Of a stretch of 64,000 nucleotides of DNA, positions 51,035 to 62,000 are shown piece by piece. The DNA comes from Sphingobacteriales bacterium (GTDB taxonomy: Bacteria > Bacteroidota > Bacteroidia > Chitinophagales > LD1). Made by a program: the position numbers and the translations under genes. The stretch spans positions 124,001-188,000 of the forward strand of contig JADFDM010000008.1 of assembly GCA_018262795.1 (NCBI GenBank). The letters run 5' to 3'. The notes beneath the pieces were generated by a model, which ran no database searches, was not told the origin of the DNA, and worked only from the letters and a program-made list of their open reading frames with translations. The stretch's first letter is position 1. Every line of letters begins with the position of its first letter.

Positions 51035-53854
51035 ATGGCAACTGCAAAAAAGAAATCAGGCACTACTGCCGGAGTAAAAGCGGAAAGGAAGGAGCCCACC
51101 GGAAATTGGTTGACTACTGTTCGGCTTTACCAACTTGTCATTTTTGGATTTAGCTTCTGTTTGTATTTCAATACTGTTTTCAATGATTATAATCTGGATG
51201 ATGAATTGGTAACACAACACCACCGACTTACCTCTAAAGGGATTAGTGCTATTCCGGAGATACTTGTCTCGCCATATTATGAAGACCTTTCCGGTTACAA
51301 ATACGAATACCGACCTATTGTATTGATCAGCTTTGCGATTGAGAATTCGCTGTTTGGCGAAAATCCACACATCAGTCACTTTATCAATATCCTTCTTTAC
51401 GGGTTTCTATGCCTACTCTTGTTTCGCGTGCTCCGAGAACTGTTTTTAAATTACAATGCCGCCTATCCCTTTTTTATTTCAATACTATTTGCCGCCCATC
51501 CTATACATACAGAGATTGTCGCGAGTATAAAAAACAGAGACGAAATATTGGCTTTGCTGTTTAGTTTGCTGGCACTACAGTATGCCATAAAATATATCCG
51601 AAAACGATCGGTCATCTCCCTGCTTCTAATGGGGGTGCTTTTAGTTTTTGGAATACTTTCAAAAACCACAGCTATTGCATTTGCTTTTTTAATTCCACTA
51701 ACCATTGTATTTCTGACTAAAGCAGGAATCGGCAGCGCTCTATTAATCACAGGCATACTGGCTATACCTACCATTCTTTTTGCTCGCTTATACTCCTTAA
51801 AGCAGCAGGTAATTGTATTTGTTGGGTTAATGTTAGTGATAGCTGTTTTATATATAGTGCGGCATGTCAAATTCTCTCAAATGTCATGGAAAGATATTTC
51901 TAAGAAATTTTTGCGTGGAATTTCATTCGCTGAAATCAAGAATTCCTCTGCGGAGTCCGTAAAGGAAGAAACTCCATTTAGTTTTAAGAGTTTCTGGAGT
52001 ATATCATTTTGTATAACCCTCGTGCTTTTTATATCGAGTGGCATAGGGATATATGGAGGAAAACTCTGGCTCAGCAGTATTCCCTTACTGTTGTTAGGTA
52101 TCCTGTATATTTTAGGAAAGCGCGACTTGAAATTGATGTTGATTGTTATGCTCACCGCTTTGGCAACGTATGCCCTTGTGCGGGTAAATAGTTCCACCTC
52201 AACGATATCGGTTGCGATAGCTGTGTTTTTGATTGCACAATTATTTTCAGGTAGTCGAATATTTAGAATAGTGACCATTTCTGTATGGGTAGTTCATGTG
52301 CTAATAGCAATTGCATTTGTAAAGTCTTTTTGGTTTTTAGCCCCGCTGGTCTTTGTCGGATTTTTCTTTCAAAGGCTGCGGCCGGTTACCTTTATATTAG
52401 CCACTCTATCAGCGGGAGGTTTTTTTATGATGATTTTTAAAGTAATGAAGCATCATAAAGCATTTGCTCCGGGTTATTTGGCGATTCCTATACTTTTCAT
52501 TGCTTTAGTGCTACTCTATCAAAATCGAAAAGAGGTAGTGGTGAAACTATACGCCATTCTATTGCCTCTGTCCGTTTTTTTTACCATTTTAATTCACCCT
52601 CCGTTAGACAATAATTTGTATTCACGGATTGTGAAAGGGTATTATGAATCCACCCAAATACAAGCTGCTGATTTAACTCCGGTTCAGTCTGTACGTCCAC
52701 TAAAGTTTATTGAATATCCTTTAGACACAGCCACTTCCATGAATGTCAAATTAGGTACGGCAATGGTAGTGCTGAGCAATTACTTCAAGAAAATTATCAT
52801 GCCCTATCCGCTGAGTTTTTACTATGGCTATGCCTTTATCGTTCCAACACCAATGAATAGTACTGTACCTATAATCGCACTAATGTTGTATTTGTTGTTG
52901 GGAATTTTAGCGCTGGCACTTTCGCGAAAATTTCCCATCATCTCATATTCCATTCTCTTTTTCCTGACATCCATTTCTCTCTTTTCAAATCTGTTTATTC
53001 CCATCCCCGGTTTAATGGCAGATCGCTTTCTACTTATCCCATCTATCGGGTTTTCGATACTGGTAGTGGCACTTTTAGGGCAGTGGTTTAAGATAGATTG
53101 GAAATCTAAGTTTCTTAGGGTAAGAGCTACTCCGAAATCATATAAGTGGGTAATGGTTTCTGTATTGACGGTGTACTCTTTAATGACTGTCGCCAGAAAT
53201 GCGCAGTGGAAAGATCGGATAACGCTTTTTAGGCACGACATACAAGTGGTGCCTAATTCGGCTCAGGCGCAGAATCTGTTGGGCTTGCATTTGTGGATTG
53301 CCTCCAATTCAGAACCGGATGCAACCCGGCAATATAAGTTGCGTGAAGAAGCTGCTGAACACCTAAAGAAAGCTCTTGAAATTTATCCGCCTTTCTTAAA
53401 TGCCGCGTATGATTTAGGCCGAACTTATGAAACGATGGGGAAATTAGACGAGGCATATCAGGCATACAAAAAGACAATTGAAATTGACACCGGATTCTAC
53501 GCTCCTTATTTCAGTATGGCTGTTATTTTAGATAATAAGGGAGAGGTAAAGCAAGCAATTCCCCTCTATGAGAAGTATCTGAAAAAATATCCTACACGCA
53601 AAGAAGTATATGCCAATTTGAGTTACGCCTATTTCAAGTTAGGGGAATATGAGAATTCGATTACCACCAACCGAAGGCTGCTGGCTATCCAACCCAACAC
53701 CTATGAGCCGACCGTTAACATAGCGAAAACATATTTGCAGATGGATGTGCCGGACAGTGCCTATTTGTATTTTGAACGCAGCTATGCGATCAATCCGAGA
53801 GAGCAGAATATTTCTCCCATCATTGAACAGCTAAAAATCCGGTTGAAGAAATAG
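51035..53854 (+). CDS. TMTC-like GT-C membrane glycosyltransferase with C-terminal TPRs
   Basis: A 939-residue polytopic membrane protein. The ATG at 51035 (MATAKKKSGTTAG) is used; a frame from 50984 runs through the previous gene's end. The first periplasmic loop has NDYNLDDELV (about 50), typical of GT-C proteins, and AAHPIHTEIVAS followed by KNRDEI (about 155-170) matches the TMTC O-mannosyltransferase family. About 15-18 hydrophobic helices follow, including two stretches of unusual length. Residues 742-939 are TPRs (AQNLLGLHLW, AYDLGRTYETMGKLDEAYQA, YSYAYFKLGEY). TMTCs use lipid-linked sugars, so this may transfer the sugar to a protein or to the polymer. Confidence 0.8.
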   Translation: MATAKKKSGTTAGVKAERKEPTGNWLTTVRLYQLVIFGFSFCLYFNTVFNDYNLDDELVTQHHRLTSKGISAIPEILVSPYYEDLSGYKYEYRPIVLISFAIENSLFGENPHISHFINILLYGFLCLLLFRVLRELFLNYNAAYPFFISILFAAHPIHTEIVASIKNRDEILALLFSLLALQYAIKYIRKRSVISLLLMGVLLVFGILSKTTAIAFAFLIPLTIVFLTKAGIGSALLITGILAIPTILFARLYSLKQQVIVFVGLMLVIAVLYIVRHVKFSQMSWKDISKKFLRGISFAEIKNSSAESVKEETPFSFKSFWSISFCITLVLFISSGIGIYGGKLWLSSIPLLLLGILYILGKRDLKLMLIVMLTALATYALVRVNSSTSTISVAIAVFLIAQLFSGSRIFRIVTISVWVVHVLIAIAFVKSFWFLAPLVFVGFFFQRLRPVTFILATLSAGGFFMMIFKVMKHHKAFAPGYLAIPILFIALVLLYQNRKEVVVKLYAILLPLSVFFTILIHPPLDNNLYSRIVKGYYESTQIQAADLTPVQSVRPLKFIEYPLDTATSMNVKLGTAMVVLSNYFKKIIMPYPLSFYYGYAFIVPTPMNSTVPIIALMLYLLLGILALALSRKFPIISYSILFFLTSISLFSNLFIPIPGLMADRFLLIPSIGFSILVVALLGQWFKIDWKSKFLRVRATPKSYKWVMVSVLTVYSLMTVARNAQWKDRITLFRHDIQVVPNSAQAQNLLGLHLWIASNSEPDATRQYKLREEAAEHLKKALEIYPPFLNAAYDLGRTYETMGKLDEAYQAYKKTIEIDTGFYAPYFSMAVILDNKGEVKQAIPLYEKYLKKYPTRKEVYANLSYAYFKLGEYENSITTNRRLLAIQPNTYEPTVNIAKTYLQMDVPDSAYLYFERSYAINPREQNISPIIEQLKIRLKK

Positions 53855-54047
53855 ACCGCTGCTCTGGGTTGAGTTTCAAGTTTAGTGATAGCAGTCCCCA
53901 CAAGCCGACAACTTTTTACCTGTTTATTTCAATGGTCAAAACATTGTGGATTGTGGGAAATAGATGAAATTCAAAGGCTGCGTAATTTACCCAGCTTGCT
54001 GTATATTAGCAGTTATCTACTTCATCCCCAATCTTAAAAAGCATTCT

Positions 54048-56675
54048 ATGAAAAAGCAAATATACCTCTGCTGCGTCCTCTTATCCGTTTTCTTTTTTCC
54101 GTCATCTGTCTATGCTCAATGGGTTTCTGCGTTTTCACCTTATGGTCGCGATGGCAATTCGGTATATATTCTCAACAACAGCACAGCGGCTATTGCCGGT
54201 GGGAATGAGTCCAACGATTCTATCCGTTCTATTTTTATGACTACCGACCGTGCCGACAACTGGAACATCAATCTTGATGTGATCAAATCTTGGCTCAAGT
54301 CTGTTGTTTTTTCATCTTATAGCAACGGAGTAGCAGTGGGCTATGATGGTGCTATCCTAAAAACCACCGATGGGGGTATTAACTGGAGTTCAATCATAGC
54401 TCCGGGCAATACCTATGGCCGGCATTTCAACAGCGTGTGCTTTGCTGATTCACTCATCGGCTACATTGCCGGAGGCTGGCCGGCAGATGATAGCATCCAA
54501 ACTATTCTAAAAACAACGGATGGAGGAAGTACTTGGAATATTCAATCGGATAACTTAGGCTATTGGCTGCGCAGTATTAGTTTTTCTGATGCACTCAACG
54601 GGATGGCCGTAGGCGATCATGGAACTATCTTGAAAACCACCGATGGCGGCAGTAACTGGGCTCCCTTGACCGTGCCGGGCAATGCCGGAACGCGCGATTA
54701 CCAAAGCGTGTATATGCTCAATTCGCTCACGGCCTTAATAGTGGGAGGGAACCGCAGCAACGATTCTATTCAAACCATTTTAAAAACTACCGATGGCGGC
54801 AGCAATTGGAATGTGGTACTCGACCATCTTGGCCCTATGCTCAAGAGCATTGATTTTGCCGGAGTTTCGCAGGCCTACATTGTGGGCAACCGGGGAGTGA
54901 TATTGCACAGCACTGATAAAGGCGACTCATGGACACCCGTGAACTTGCCCTTTGCCATCAACGACACGATGGACTTAAATGCGGTTAACTTCTACAATGC
55001 CGACTTTGGTATAGCCGTAGGGCGTTTTGGAAAAATGCTGATTTATAATAACCCGCTGCCATCTGTGCCAACGGTGACTACTCTTCAGGCAACTAACTTG
55101 AACGATACCTCCGCTACGCTGCAAGCCGAAGTGAATGCCAACGGCTCCTTTGCCGCTGTAAGTTTTGAGTATGGAATTACTCCACAATTAGGTACGGTAG
55201 TTTCCGCTACTCCTGATACTGTTTTTGGAAGCACCCCGCAAATAGTAACGGCTGCGCTGACCGGCTTGCTTCCCAATACCATATACTACTACCGCGTGAA
55301 AGCCGAAAACGAAGGAGGATACAACACCGGAGATGAAATGCAATTTTTCACCGGAGGCTGCGATATTCCTAACTGTAGTTTTGAAATATGGGATACGACC
55401 TTTATTGAACATCCGATTATTTGGAGTTTTGTAGGATACCCGCATCAGGTGATTTCCTATAATGGCAGCAAGGCGGTGGAGTTGACCACTACCAACTTAG
55501 GAGAGCCCTCTGCAGTGCTATTTGGTAATGCAGATGATGGTTTTCCCTTGGAAGGCGGAGTGCCCATCAGCGGTCAACCCGATTCACTTAAATGGTATGC
55601 TAAATACAATATCATCGCTGGCGATACTGCATTTGCCATTGTTTCTTTTAAGAAAAATGACTTGGAGGTTTATACTGATTTCTTCCCTATTACGGGTAGT
55701 AGCGGAGGTAGTTTTGTGCCAATGAGTTGGGCGATGAATTTTCCCAATAGTACAGTGCCCGATACTGTTGTTTTGGGTTTTATTAACTCAAATGTATTTG
55801 CCGAAGGTAGCAAACATCCTAACAGTATTCTCACCATAGATGAAGTGCAGTTTACGGGTATTAGTGGCTCCTTGCCCAACTGGGATTTTGAGCAATGGGA
55901 TACTACGCTTTGGGATAACCCCAATCAGTGGTTCTCTGATGAATCAAAAAATGCCGGTATGAATATGGGAGTGGATAAAGTGAGCAAAACTACCGACAGA
56001 GTTTCAGGCAATTATGCTATTCGTCTCGAAAATGTTTCAGGTAAACGAACCACCTCTCTCTCCAGTGGTTTAGATAACTTTAATTTTCCCTCCTTCGCAG
56101 TGGGGGGCAAGCATACTACCTTTAATTTTTATGCGAAGTACTTCCCTGTAAACAATGATACGCTGCTGATAGAGCTAAAGATGTTTAAAGGCGATTCAGC
56201 CATAGGTTTCGGTCATCTAATGGTGGATACTATTATTCCACAATACACCGGCTTTAGCCTGCCTATCAACTATGATTTCAACAGTACTTTGATCCCGGAT
56301 AGTGCTGCTATCAATATTTCCTTAGGGTACGAGCAAGCTTATGGCAACTCGGTAGTGTATTTCGACAACCTAAGTTTTGACGGCTTTGGGCCAACAGTGG
56401 GCATTCCGAATCTGTCAACAGCAGGTGGAGGCTTCCGTATTTACCCCAACCCTGCACAAGAGCGCTTAGAAGTTGAATGGAATGCTCCCGATGCCGAAAG
56501 GGCTACTATCACCTTTACCGACATCAACGGGCGCTTGCTTAAAACGGTTCCATGTGATGGCTTCGCACAGCGCAGCTCGGTGGATATTGCCGACTTGCCT
56601 GCCGGCTTTTACTTGGTGAGTTTCCGTGCGGGAAATAGTATTAGTTACCGCAAACTGATTGTGAGTGGGCGGTAA
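54048..56675 (+). CDS. Secreted YCF48-repeat protein with T9SS type A signal
   Basis: An 875-residue secreted protein. The ATG at 54048 opens the signal MKKQIYLCCVLLSVFFFP; the frame from 53964 adds 28 residues. Residues about 30-340 hold BNR/YCF48-like blades, with five LKTTDGGxxW-type units (ILKTTDGGINW, ILKTTDGGSTW, ILKTTDGGSNW twice and ILHSTDKGDSW). A fibronectin-type-III-like part (TNLNDTSATLQAEVNANG, FEYGITPQLG) and two beta-jelly-roll-like regions (DIPNCSFEIWDTTFI and SLPNWDFEQWDTTLW) follow. It ends with the type A sorting domain FRIYPNPAQERLEVEW ... YRKLIVSGR. Function unknown. Confidence 0.88.
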   Translation: MKKQIYLCCVLLSVFFFPSSVYAQWVSAFSPYGRDGNSVYILNNSTAAIAGGNESNDSIRSIFMTTDRADNWNINLDVIKSWLKSVVFSSYSNGVAVGYDGAILKTTDGGINWSSIIAPGNTYGRHFNSVCFADSLIGYIAGGWPADDSIQTILKTTDGGSTWNIQSDNLGYWLRSISFSDALNGMAVGDHGTILKTTDGGSNWAPLTVPGNAGTRDYQSVYMLNSLTALIVGGNRSNDSIQTILKTTDGGSNWNVVLDHLGPMLKSIDFAGVSQAYIVGNRGVILHSTDKGDSWTPVNLPFAINDTMDLNAVNFYNADFGIAVGRFGKMLIYNNPLPSVPTVTTLQATNLNDTSATLQAEVNANGSFAAVSFEYGITPQLGTVVSATPDTVFGSTPQIVTAALTGLLPNTIYYYRVKAENEGGYNTGDEMQFFTGGCDIPNCSFEIWDTTFIEHPIIWSFVGYPHQVISYNGSKAVELTTTNLGEPSAVLFGNADDGFPLEGGVPISGQPDSLKWYAKYNIIAGDTAFAIVSFKKNDLEVYTDFFPITGSSGGSFVPMSWAMNFPNSTVPDTVVLGFINSNVFAEGSKHPNSILTIDEVQFTGISGSLPNWDFEQWDTTLWDNPNQWFSDESKNAGMNMGVDKVSKTTDRVSGNYAIRLENVSGKRTTSLSSGLDNFNFPSFAVGGKHTTFNFYAKYFPVNNDTLLIELKMFKGDSAIGFGHLMVDTIIPQYTGFSLPINYDFNSTLIPDSAAINISLGYEQAYGNSVVYFDNLSFDGFGPTVGIPNLSTAGGGFRIYPNPAQERLEVEWNAPDAERATITFTDINGRLLKTVPCDGFAQRSSVDIADLPAGFYLVSFRAGNSISYRKLIVSGR

Positions 56676-56706
56676 GAAAGACAAGAGACAAGAAACAAGA
56701 AACAAG

Positions 56707-56749
56707 TGTCCATCTCTAAAAACGGTCAACCTTATTTAGGGATGGACAA
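56707..56749. repeat. Imperfect inverted repeat, possible solo mobile-element ends
   Basis: TGTCCATCTCTAAA (56707-56720) and TTTAGGGATGGACA (56736-56749) are inverted copies, 13 of 14 positions matching, with a 15-base spacer. It lies after a short tandem run of ACAAGA-type units (56684-56706). No transposase gene is near. It could be a MITE-like remnant or a protein-binding site. Confidence 0.45.
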
Positions 56750-56879
56750 TTCCTCTCTCATAGTGTTGTTTCCGGTCAATATTTTTTATGCGAAGTATGA
56801 AGAGGCGATAGTTTTTCTTCGCTACTTCGCTACTTTTCTATCTAACATCTAAAGTCTAACGTCTAAATTTCCGACTCTT

Positions 56880-58940
56880 CTATTGAAGCAACACTTTCCG
56901 CGTTAGTTTCTGTCCTTCGGCATTGAGGGTGATAAAGTAAATTCCTTTTGCCAAGTGCTTGGTGGACATCGTTACGTCTTCGTGACTCGCATTTTCAAAA
57001 TACGATTTCTCCACTATTCGGCCATACACATCAGACAAGATAACGCTACCCCCGGTATTCTTCCCAAGATTTACCTGCGTATGGATATAATCATTTGCCG
57101 GATTGGGGAACACGTTCATGTCCATATAAAAAGTGCTCGGCTCCTTTATTCCGGTATTGTGCTGCGGAGGGGTGGGGGCAGTTTTCGGGGTATTAAATCC
57201 TAATGGATACCCGACTGTAAATTCATAGTGAATATTGCGGCCAAACTCTGAGGTGAAGTTTTTGAACACCGTGTTGTTCAGCCTCCGCAGGTTTATCTGT
57301 CCGCTGGTTTCATACCAAGCATCATTGGCAGTGGCATTGGGCGGTTGGTTTACAAAAAATTTAAGCCCATCCCCGCAACCCCAGTTTGCAGAGTCGAAAT
57401 CGAAGAAGTCGAAAGCATAGCTTCCCGGATACAGGTGAAAGGTGTCTTTATAAGTTGTGTTGGCTGCAAATGAATTTTTAAACGCGATAGTATCACCATA
57501 TTCACTTTTGAGTACGTAACTATTTTCCCATGGCTGATTATTGGATTTGAAATACAGATAAAATACCGAATCTGTTTGTGGAGTCATGTTGAAATGACAG
57601 GCTAATTTGTCGTTGTATTCATATTCATCGGGCACATTGTTAGGCCATTTAGCTTCGGCATAAAACACGCGGTCGTTAGTATCTAAACCGGAATAATCAA
57701 AAGCGGGCAAATCAATAATTTCCGATTCGAATGGCGGCAGATAACCATTCCATTCATAATACCATTTAGCGCCTCCTTTTACCCAGTAGGATATCTCGGC
57801 ATAAGTAAGCGGCTGGCTGCCTATGTTCTTGATTTTTACTTTGGGAGTGGTGCAGGAAGGATTGTAATGCAGATAGGGTTTATCGGCATTGGGAGCAATA
57901 ATTTCTTCCATCATCACATCGTTTGCCTGCTGTTGGGTGTAAGTAATTAAGTGTGCCGAAATACCATATCCTGCGGAAGCGCCTGATTGAATCACGAAGT
58001 CATCCAGATCCAGATCAACGCTCACATTTTGGCCGGGGGTGATGTAAGGGGTAATGTCAATTTCATAGCTCGGCACCTTATCTCCGGGGCACCAGTTAGC
58101 ACGGCTGAAAATCCAAGTGCCGCCCTGAGGGGCCACTGCATTCATGTCGCAATCATCTTTCCAAAGAATGTGACTGTATATCTCCTGATTATTAATCTTG
58201 ATGTGAAAATAGCGGGGATCGAACTCTCCTTGATTGCCGTGGCCGGTCATTATCACCAACACTTTGGCAGAAGTTACATTGCTGTCAATGTAGAAAGTCT
58301 TGGGGGTAGCCACGTTTTCAAAGCCTGCGGAATTGGGATAGTCAATATAAGTGTTGTATATCTCTTTCACACTTTCCACCGGTCGGCTTGGCGGCCCTTG
58401 GATAAAAATAAATTCCACTCGTGCGCTAAAAGCATCTGACCAGCCGTCATAGTGCACGCGCACGTTTACCGAGTCTCTCAGTATGGAAGCGTAATCGGTC
58501 ACATCGTAATAGTAGGGTTGTGTCCAGTTATTGTTGAAGCCGTTGCTGTTGCCGGCCATATAGGTTCCATAAGGCGTAATCAATCTTCCCAACTCCATAA
58601 AATTTACGTGATCGGAGTACGCCCAAGTGGTGTCGCGTGTAATGGTATCAATGGCAACAACTGTTGAGTCGAGTGTGCCGCTTTTCTTCCCCAGCGAGGT
58701 ACTTACGGTATAATCCCATCCCGAGCAATTCGGTGTTCCGCAACCCAACGTAAACTTCATGATTATTTTCTGATAAGTAATTCCGTGGTTGAGGAGGTTT
58801 ATCCACACGTCATCATTCGATGGCGGAGAAGCCAGATTAGAGAGAGTGTGCGCTACAATCACCGTAGTATCTCCGGTATTGGCAAAACCACTGTTGGCAA
58901 AAAATAAAAGGGACAACGAAAGCAGGTAGAAATTTTTCAT
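56880..58940 (-). CDS. PNGase F-like secreted glycosidase with T9SS type A signal
   Basis: A 686-residue exported protein related to peptide-N-glycosidase F, which removes N-glycans by cutting the bond to asparagine. Signal MKNFYLLSLSLLFFANSGFA. The N-terminal domain has GCGTPNCSGWDY (Asp76) and MELGRLITPYG (Glu116). The C-terminal domain has GHGNQGEFDP (Glu239) and the signature RANWCPGD (280-287). I place Asp60, Glu118 and Glu206 of the Elizabethkingia enzyme on Asp76, Glu116 and Glu239 by motif, an inference. A beta-rich linker leads to the sorting domain NVFPNPANDYIHTQV ... GIYFITL. The protein is secreted and anchored by T9SS. Confidence 0.87.
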   Translation of the reverse strand: MKNFYLLSLSLLFFANSGFANTGDTTVIVAHTLSNLASPPSNDDVWINLLNHGITYQKIIMKFTLGCGTPNCSGWDYTVSTSLGKKSGTLDSTVVAIDTITRDTTWAYSDHVNFMELGRLITPYGTYMAGNSNGFNNNWTQPYYYDVTDYASILRDSVNVRVHYDGWSDAFSARVEFIFIQGPPSRPVESVKEIYNTYIDYPNSAGFENVATPKTFYIDSNVTSAKVLVIMTGHGNQGEFDPRYFHIKINNQEIYSHILWKDDCDMNAVAPQGGTWIFSRANWCPGDKVPSYEIDITPYITPGQNVSVDLDLDDFVIQSGASAGYGISAHLITYTQQQANDVMMEEIIAPNADKPYLHYNPSCTTPKVKIKNIGSQPLTYAEISYWVKGGAKWYYEWNGYLPPFESEIIDLPAFDYSGLDTNDRVFYAEAKWPNNVPDEYEYNDKLACHFNMTPQTDSVFYLYFKSNNQPWENSYVLKSEYGDTIAFKNSFAANTTYKDTFHLYPGSYAFDFFDFDSANWGCGDGLKFFVNQPPNATANDAWYETSGQINLRRLNNTVFKNFTSEFGRNIHYEFTVGYPLGFNTPKTAPTPPQHNTGIKEPSTFYMDMNVFPNPANDYIHTQVNLGKNTGGSVILSDVYGRIVEKSYFENASHEDVTMSTKHLAKGIYFITLNAEGQKLTRKVLLQ

Positions 58941-59042
58941 GGGTCTAAAGTAGAGAATAAATTTTATGACTCTTTTATTGAAAAAAGAGTTCTTTGAATG
59001 AATACAATAGGGGGAAGTAATGCTGTAGTGAAAGGCGGAAGC

Positions 59043-62000
59043 CTACCTTATAATAGATACGCTTCCCGTTTTGTCCATCTTCTTGTTGTCGAGATAAATA
59101 ATTTTTACCACATACACATACACACCGGGGTTTTGCAACTGCCCTTTGTAAGTGCCATCCCAACCGGCATACTGGCTATTGCTTTCATACACCTTTTCGC
59201 CCCAGCGATTAAAGATTTTCAGATCTACCGTTTTAATTCCTTCTCCGTAAATCTGGAACACATCATTGTTGCCATCGCCATTTGGAGTAAATGCATTCGG
59301 AATATAGACCTCCAGATTGTTTTCAATAATCACCGTCATTGAAGCAGCGGCCACGCAATGATCGTTGTAGGTAATCACTAAAGTATATTCCGTTCTGCGG
59401 TTATAAGGGCTTACAATAGGATTGGGGCAATCAATACAACTTAATCCTAACGAAGGAGTCCAGTTGTATGAAACAATGGCAGAACTTGGATAAGGACTGA
59501 AGGAAGAGGACAACTGAATCGTTTCTCCTAACTGCATAGTGGTGTCGTGTGGCATCACATCTGCAACACCTTGAGCCGGTTCGGGAACAATAGCTGATAA
59601 AGTAGTGGTGCAGCCAAAGTTATTGATGCCGATCACTTCATGAACTCCTGCACTTACTTGGTAGAAATCACCGGAGTATTGAGGCGTGCCTCCATCCAAT
59701 GTATATTGATAAGGCATATTGATAGCGGTTAATCCCGTTACGTGAATAGCTCCATCATTATACGCAGCACCATAACAAGAAGTCGAATCGGTGGTTAGGG
59801 TATAAGTGTCTCCCACTGCATCAGGCACAAAAGCGGTATCCACTTTTGTGCAACCGTGATTATCTGACACAATCACGATGTAATAACCGGGAGCGAGATT
59901 AATAATCACACCATCGGATGAATACATAAAGTTAGCGCCATCTTGTGTGGCGGAATAGTTGTAAGGCGGAGTTGCTCCGTGAGCAGTCACGGTAATAGTG
60001 CCATCGTGATCGCCTACACAACTTACCTGAGTGGTTTGCATGGTAAAGGCGAGTTCGGATGGCTCATTCACCATCGCTATAGACGTAGTGCTGCAACCGG
60101 TATTATCTGTCACCGTTACAGAATAGGTTCCTGCGACTAAGGCCGTAGCTATTTGAGTAGTTTGTTGCTGCCCGTCATTCCAAATAAAACTGAAAGGAGG
60201 ATTTCCTCCCGAAGGATTTGCATCAATACTTCCATCTGCTCCTTGATAACATTGTGCATCCAGAACGATAGGATTCACTAACAAAGCTGCCGGTTCGCTG
60301 ATGATTACTGTGGTAGAAGCGGTGCAACTGTTGCCATCAGTGACCACCACTGTATAGTTCCCGGCTGTGAGTCCGGCTTGTGGATTGCTGCCGGCATTGC
60401 CATTCCAAGTGAAAGTGAAATTACCGACTCCGCCACTTGGAGTTACTTCTGCAGCGCCATCATTGCCTCCGTGACAACTTACATTAGTAATATTCTGATT
60501 ACCAAAAGTGATGGCGGGTGGTTGGCTAACGGTATGTGAAGCCGTAATGGTGCAGCTATTGGCATCGGTTACCGTTACCGAATAATTACCGGCAATAAGC
60601 GATGATGCAAAAGCACTGTTTAATTGAGAAATATGACTCCATGAGTAAGAATACGCAGGAGTGCCTCCGCTCACACTCACCGCAATGGAACCGGTAGCAG
60701 CACCGTTGCACAATACATTCACAATGATTGCACTGTCGAAAGCCAACGGAGCAGCGGGCTGAGTAACATTATAGGTGGCGGATGTGCTGCAATTATTGGC
60801 ATCGGTTACTACTACATCGTAGCTGCCACTGATTAAACCGCTATTCGTTGCTGCATTGGTGGCAGAAGGATTCCAAGTAAAGGAATAAGTTCCTGTTCCG
60901 CCTGTGGGGTTTGCGGTAATACTCCCGTTATTCCCACCATAGCATGACACATTCTGTATAGTAGGGGTATTTAACACCAAGGCAGTTGGTTCCTGCATTA
61001 CATAGCTGGCCGTTGCTGAACAACTCTGTGAGTTAGTGACTGTCACCGAATAGTTGCCGGCAGTCAGGCTGTCAATTTGATTGCCACCGTTTGCCTCCGT
61101 ACCGGTTACTCCATTACTCCAAGTAAAAGTGTATGTACTTGCCGGGGTACTTCCCGGAGTTACGACTAATGAAATTGAGCCATCACTTCCGCCATTGCAT
61201 TTTACATTTTGTATGGATTCGTTAATTACAATCTGTTGCGGCTGATTCACCGTGACGGTAGCAGTTGCAGCGCATAAACTGTCATCCGTTACCGTTACAG
61301 AATAGCTTTGAGCAGATAATCCCGTAGCAGTTTGGGTAGCTTGACTCGAAGGACTCCACAAATAAGAATAGGGAGTAGCTCCCCCCGAAGGATAAACGGT
61401 TGCCTGACCGTTACTATATCCAAAACAGGTAGCACTGACCTGTGCGATAGAGTCAACGATTATTCCATTGCCGGGTTGAGTTAAGGTAAACGAAGCAGTG
61501 ACGGTGCAAGCATTGGCATCTGTTACAGTCACTATATAATTACCGGCTGATAAGTTTAAGGCATTCGGCTGGTTCAGTCCGTTGTTATGGCTCCAAGAGT
61601 ATGAATAAGCGGGCGTGCCGTTTTTCGGTGAAACGATAATAAATCCATCATTGCCGTTAAAGCATCGGATATCTTTTGTCTGTGCCGGATTAAAGGCTAA
61701 GGCGGTTGGTTCGCTCACGTTGAAACTTCCGGTAACACTGCAATTATTTGCATCTGTGATGGTCACGGTGTAGGAGCCTGCAGTTAGATTTGAAACGGTA
61801 TCGTTATTCGGAAGTCCGTTGCTCCAGTTAAAGCTGAACGCTCCGGTGCCGCCCGAAGGGTTTACCACAATATTTCCATTACTGCCTCCATTACAACTCA
61901 CATTTTTGACCGAAGAAGTAAACGTAACTGGCGTAGGTTGGGTTAAGGTAATGGTATCTCCTCCGATGCACCCCTGCCCATCCGTTACGGTTGCGTAATA

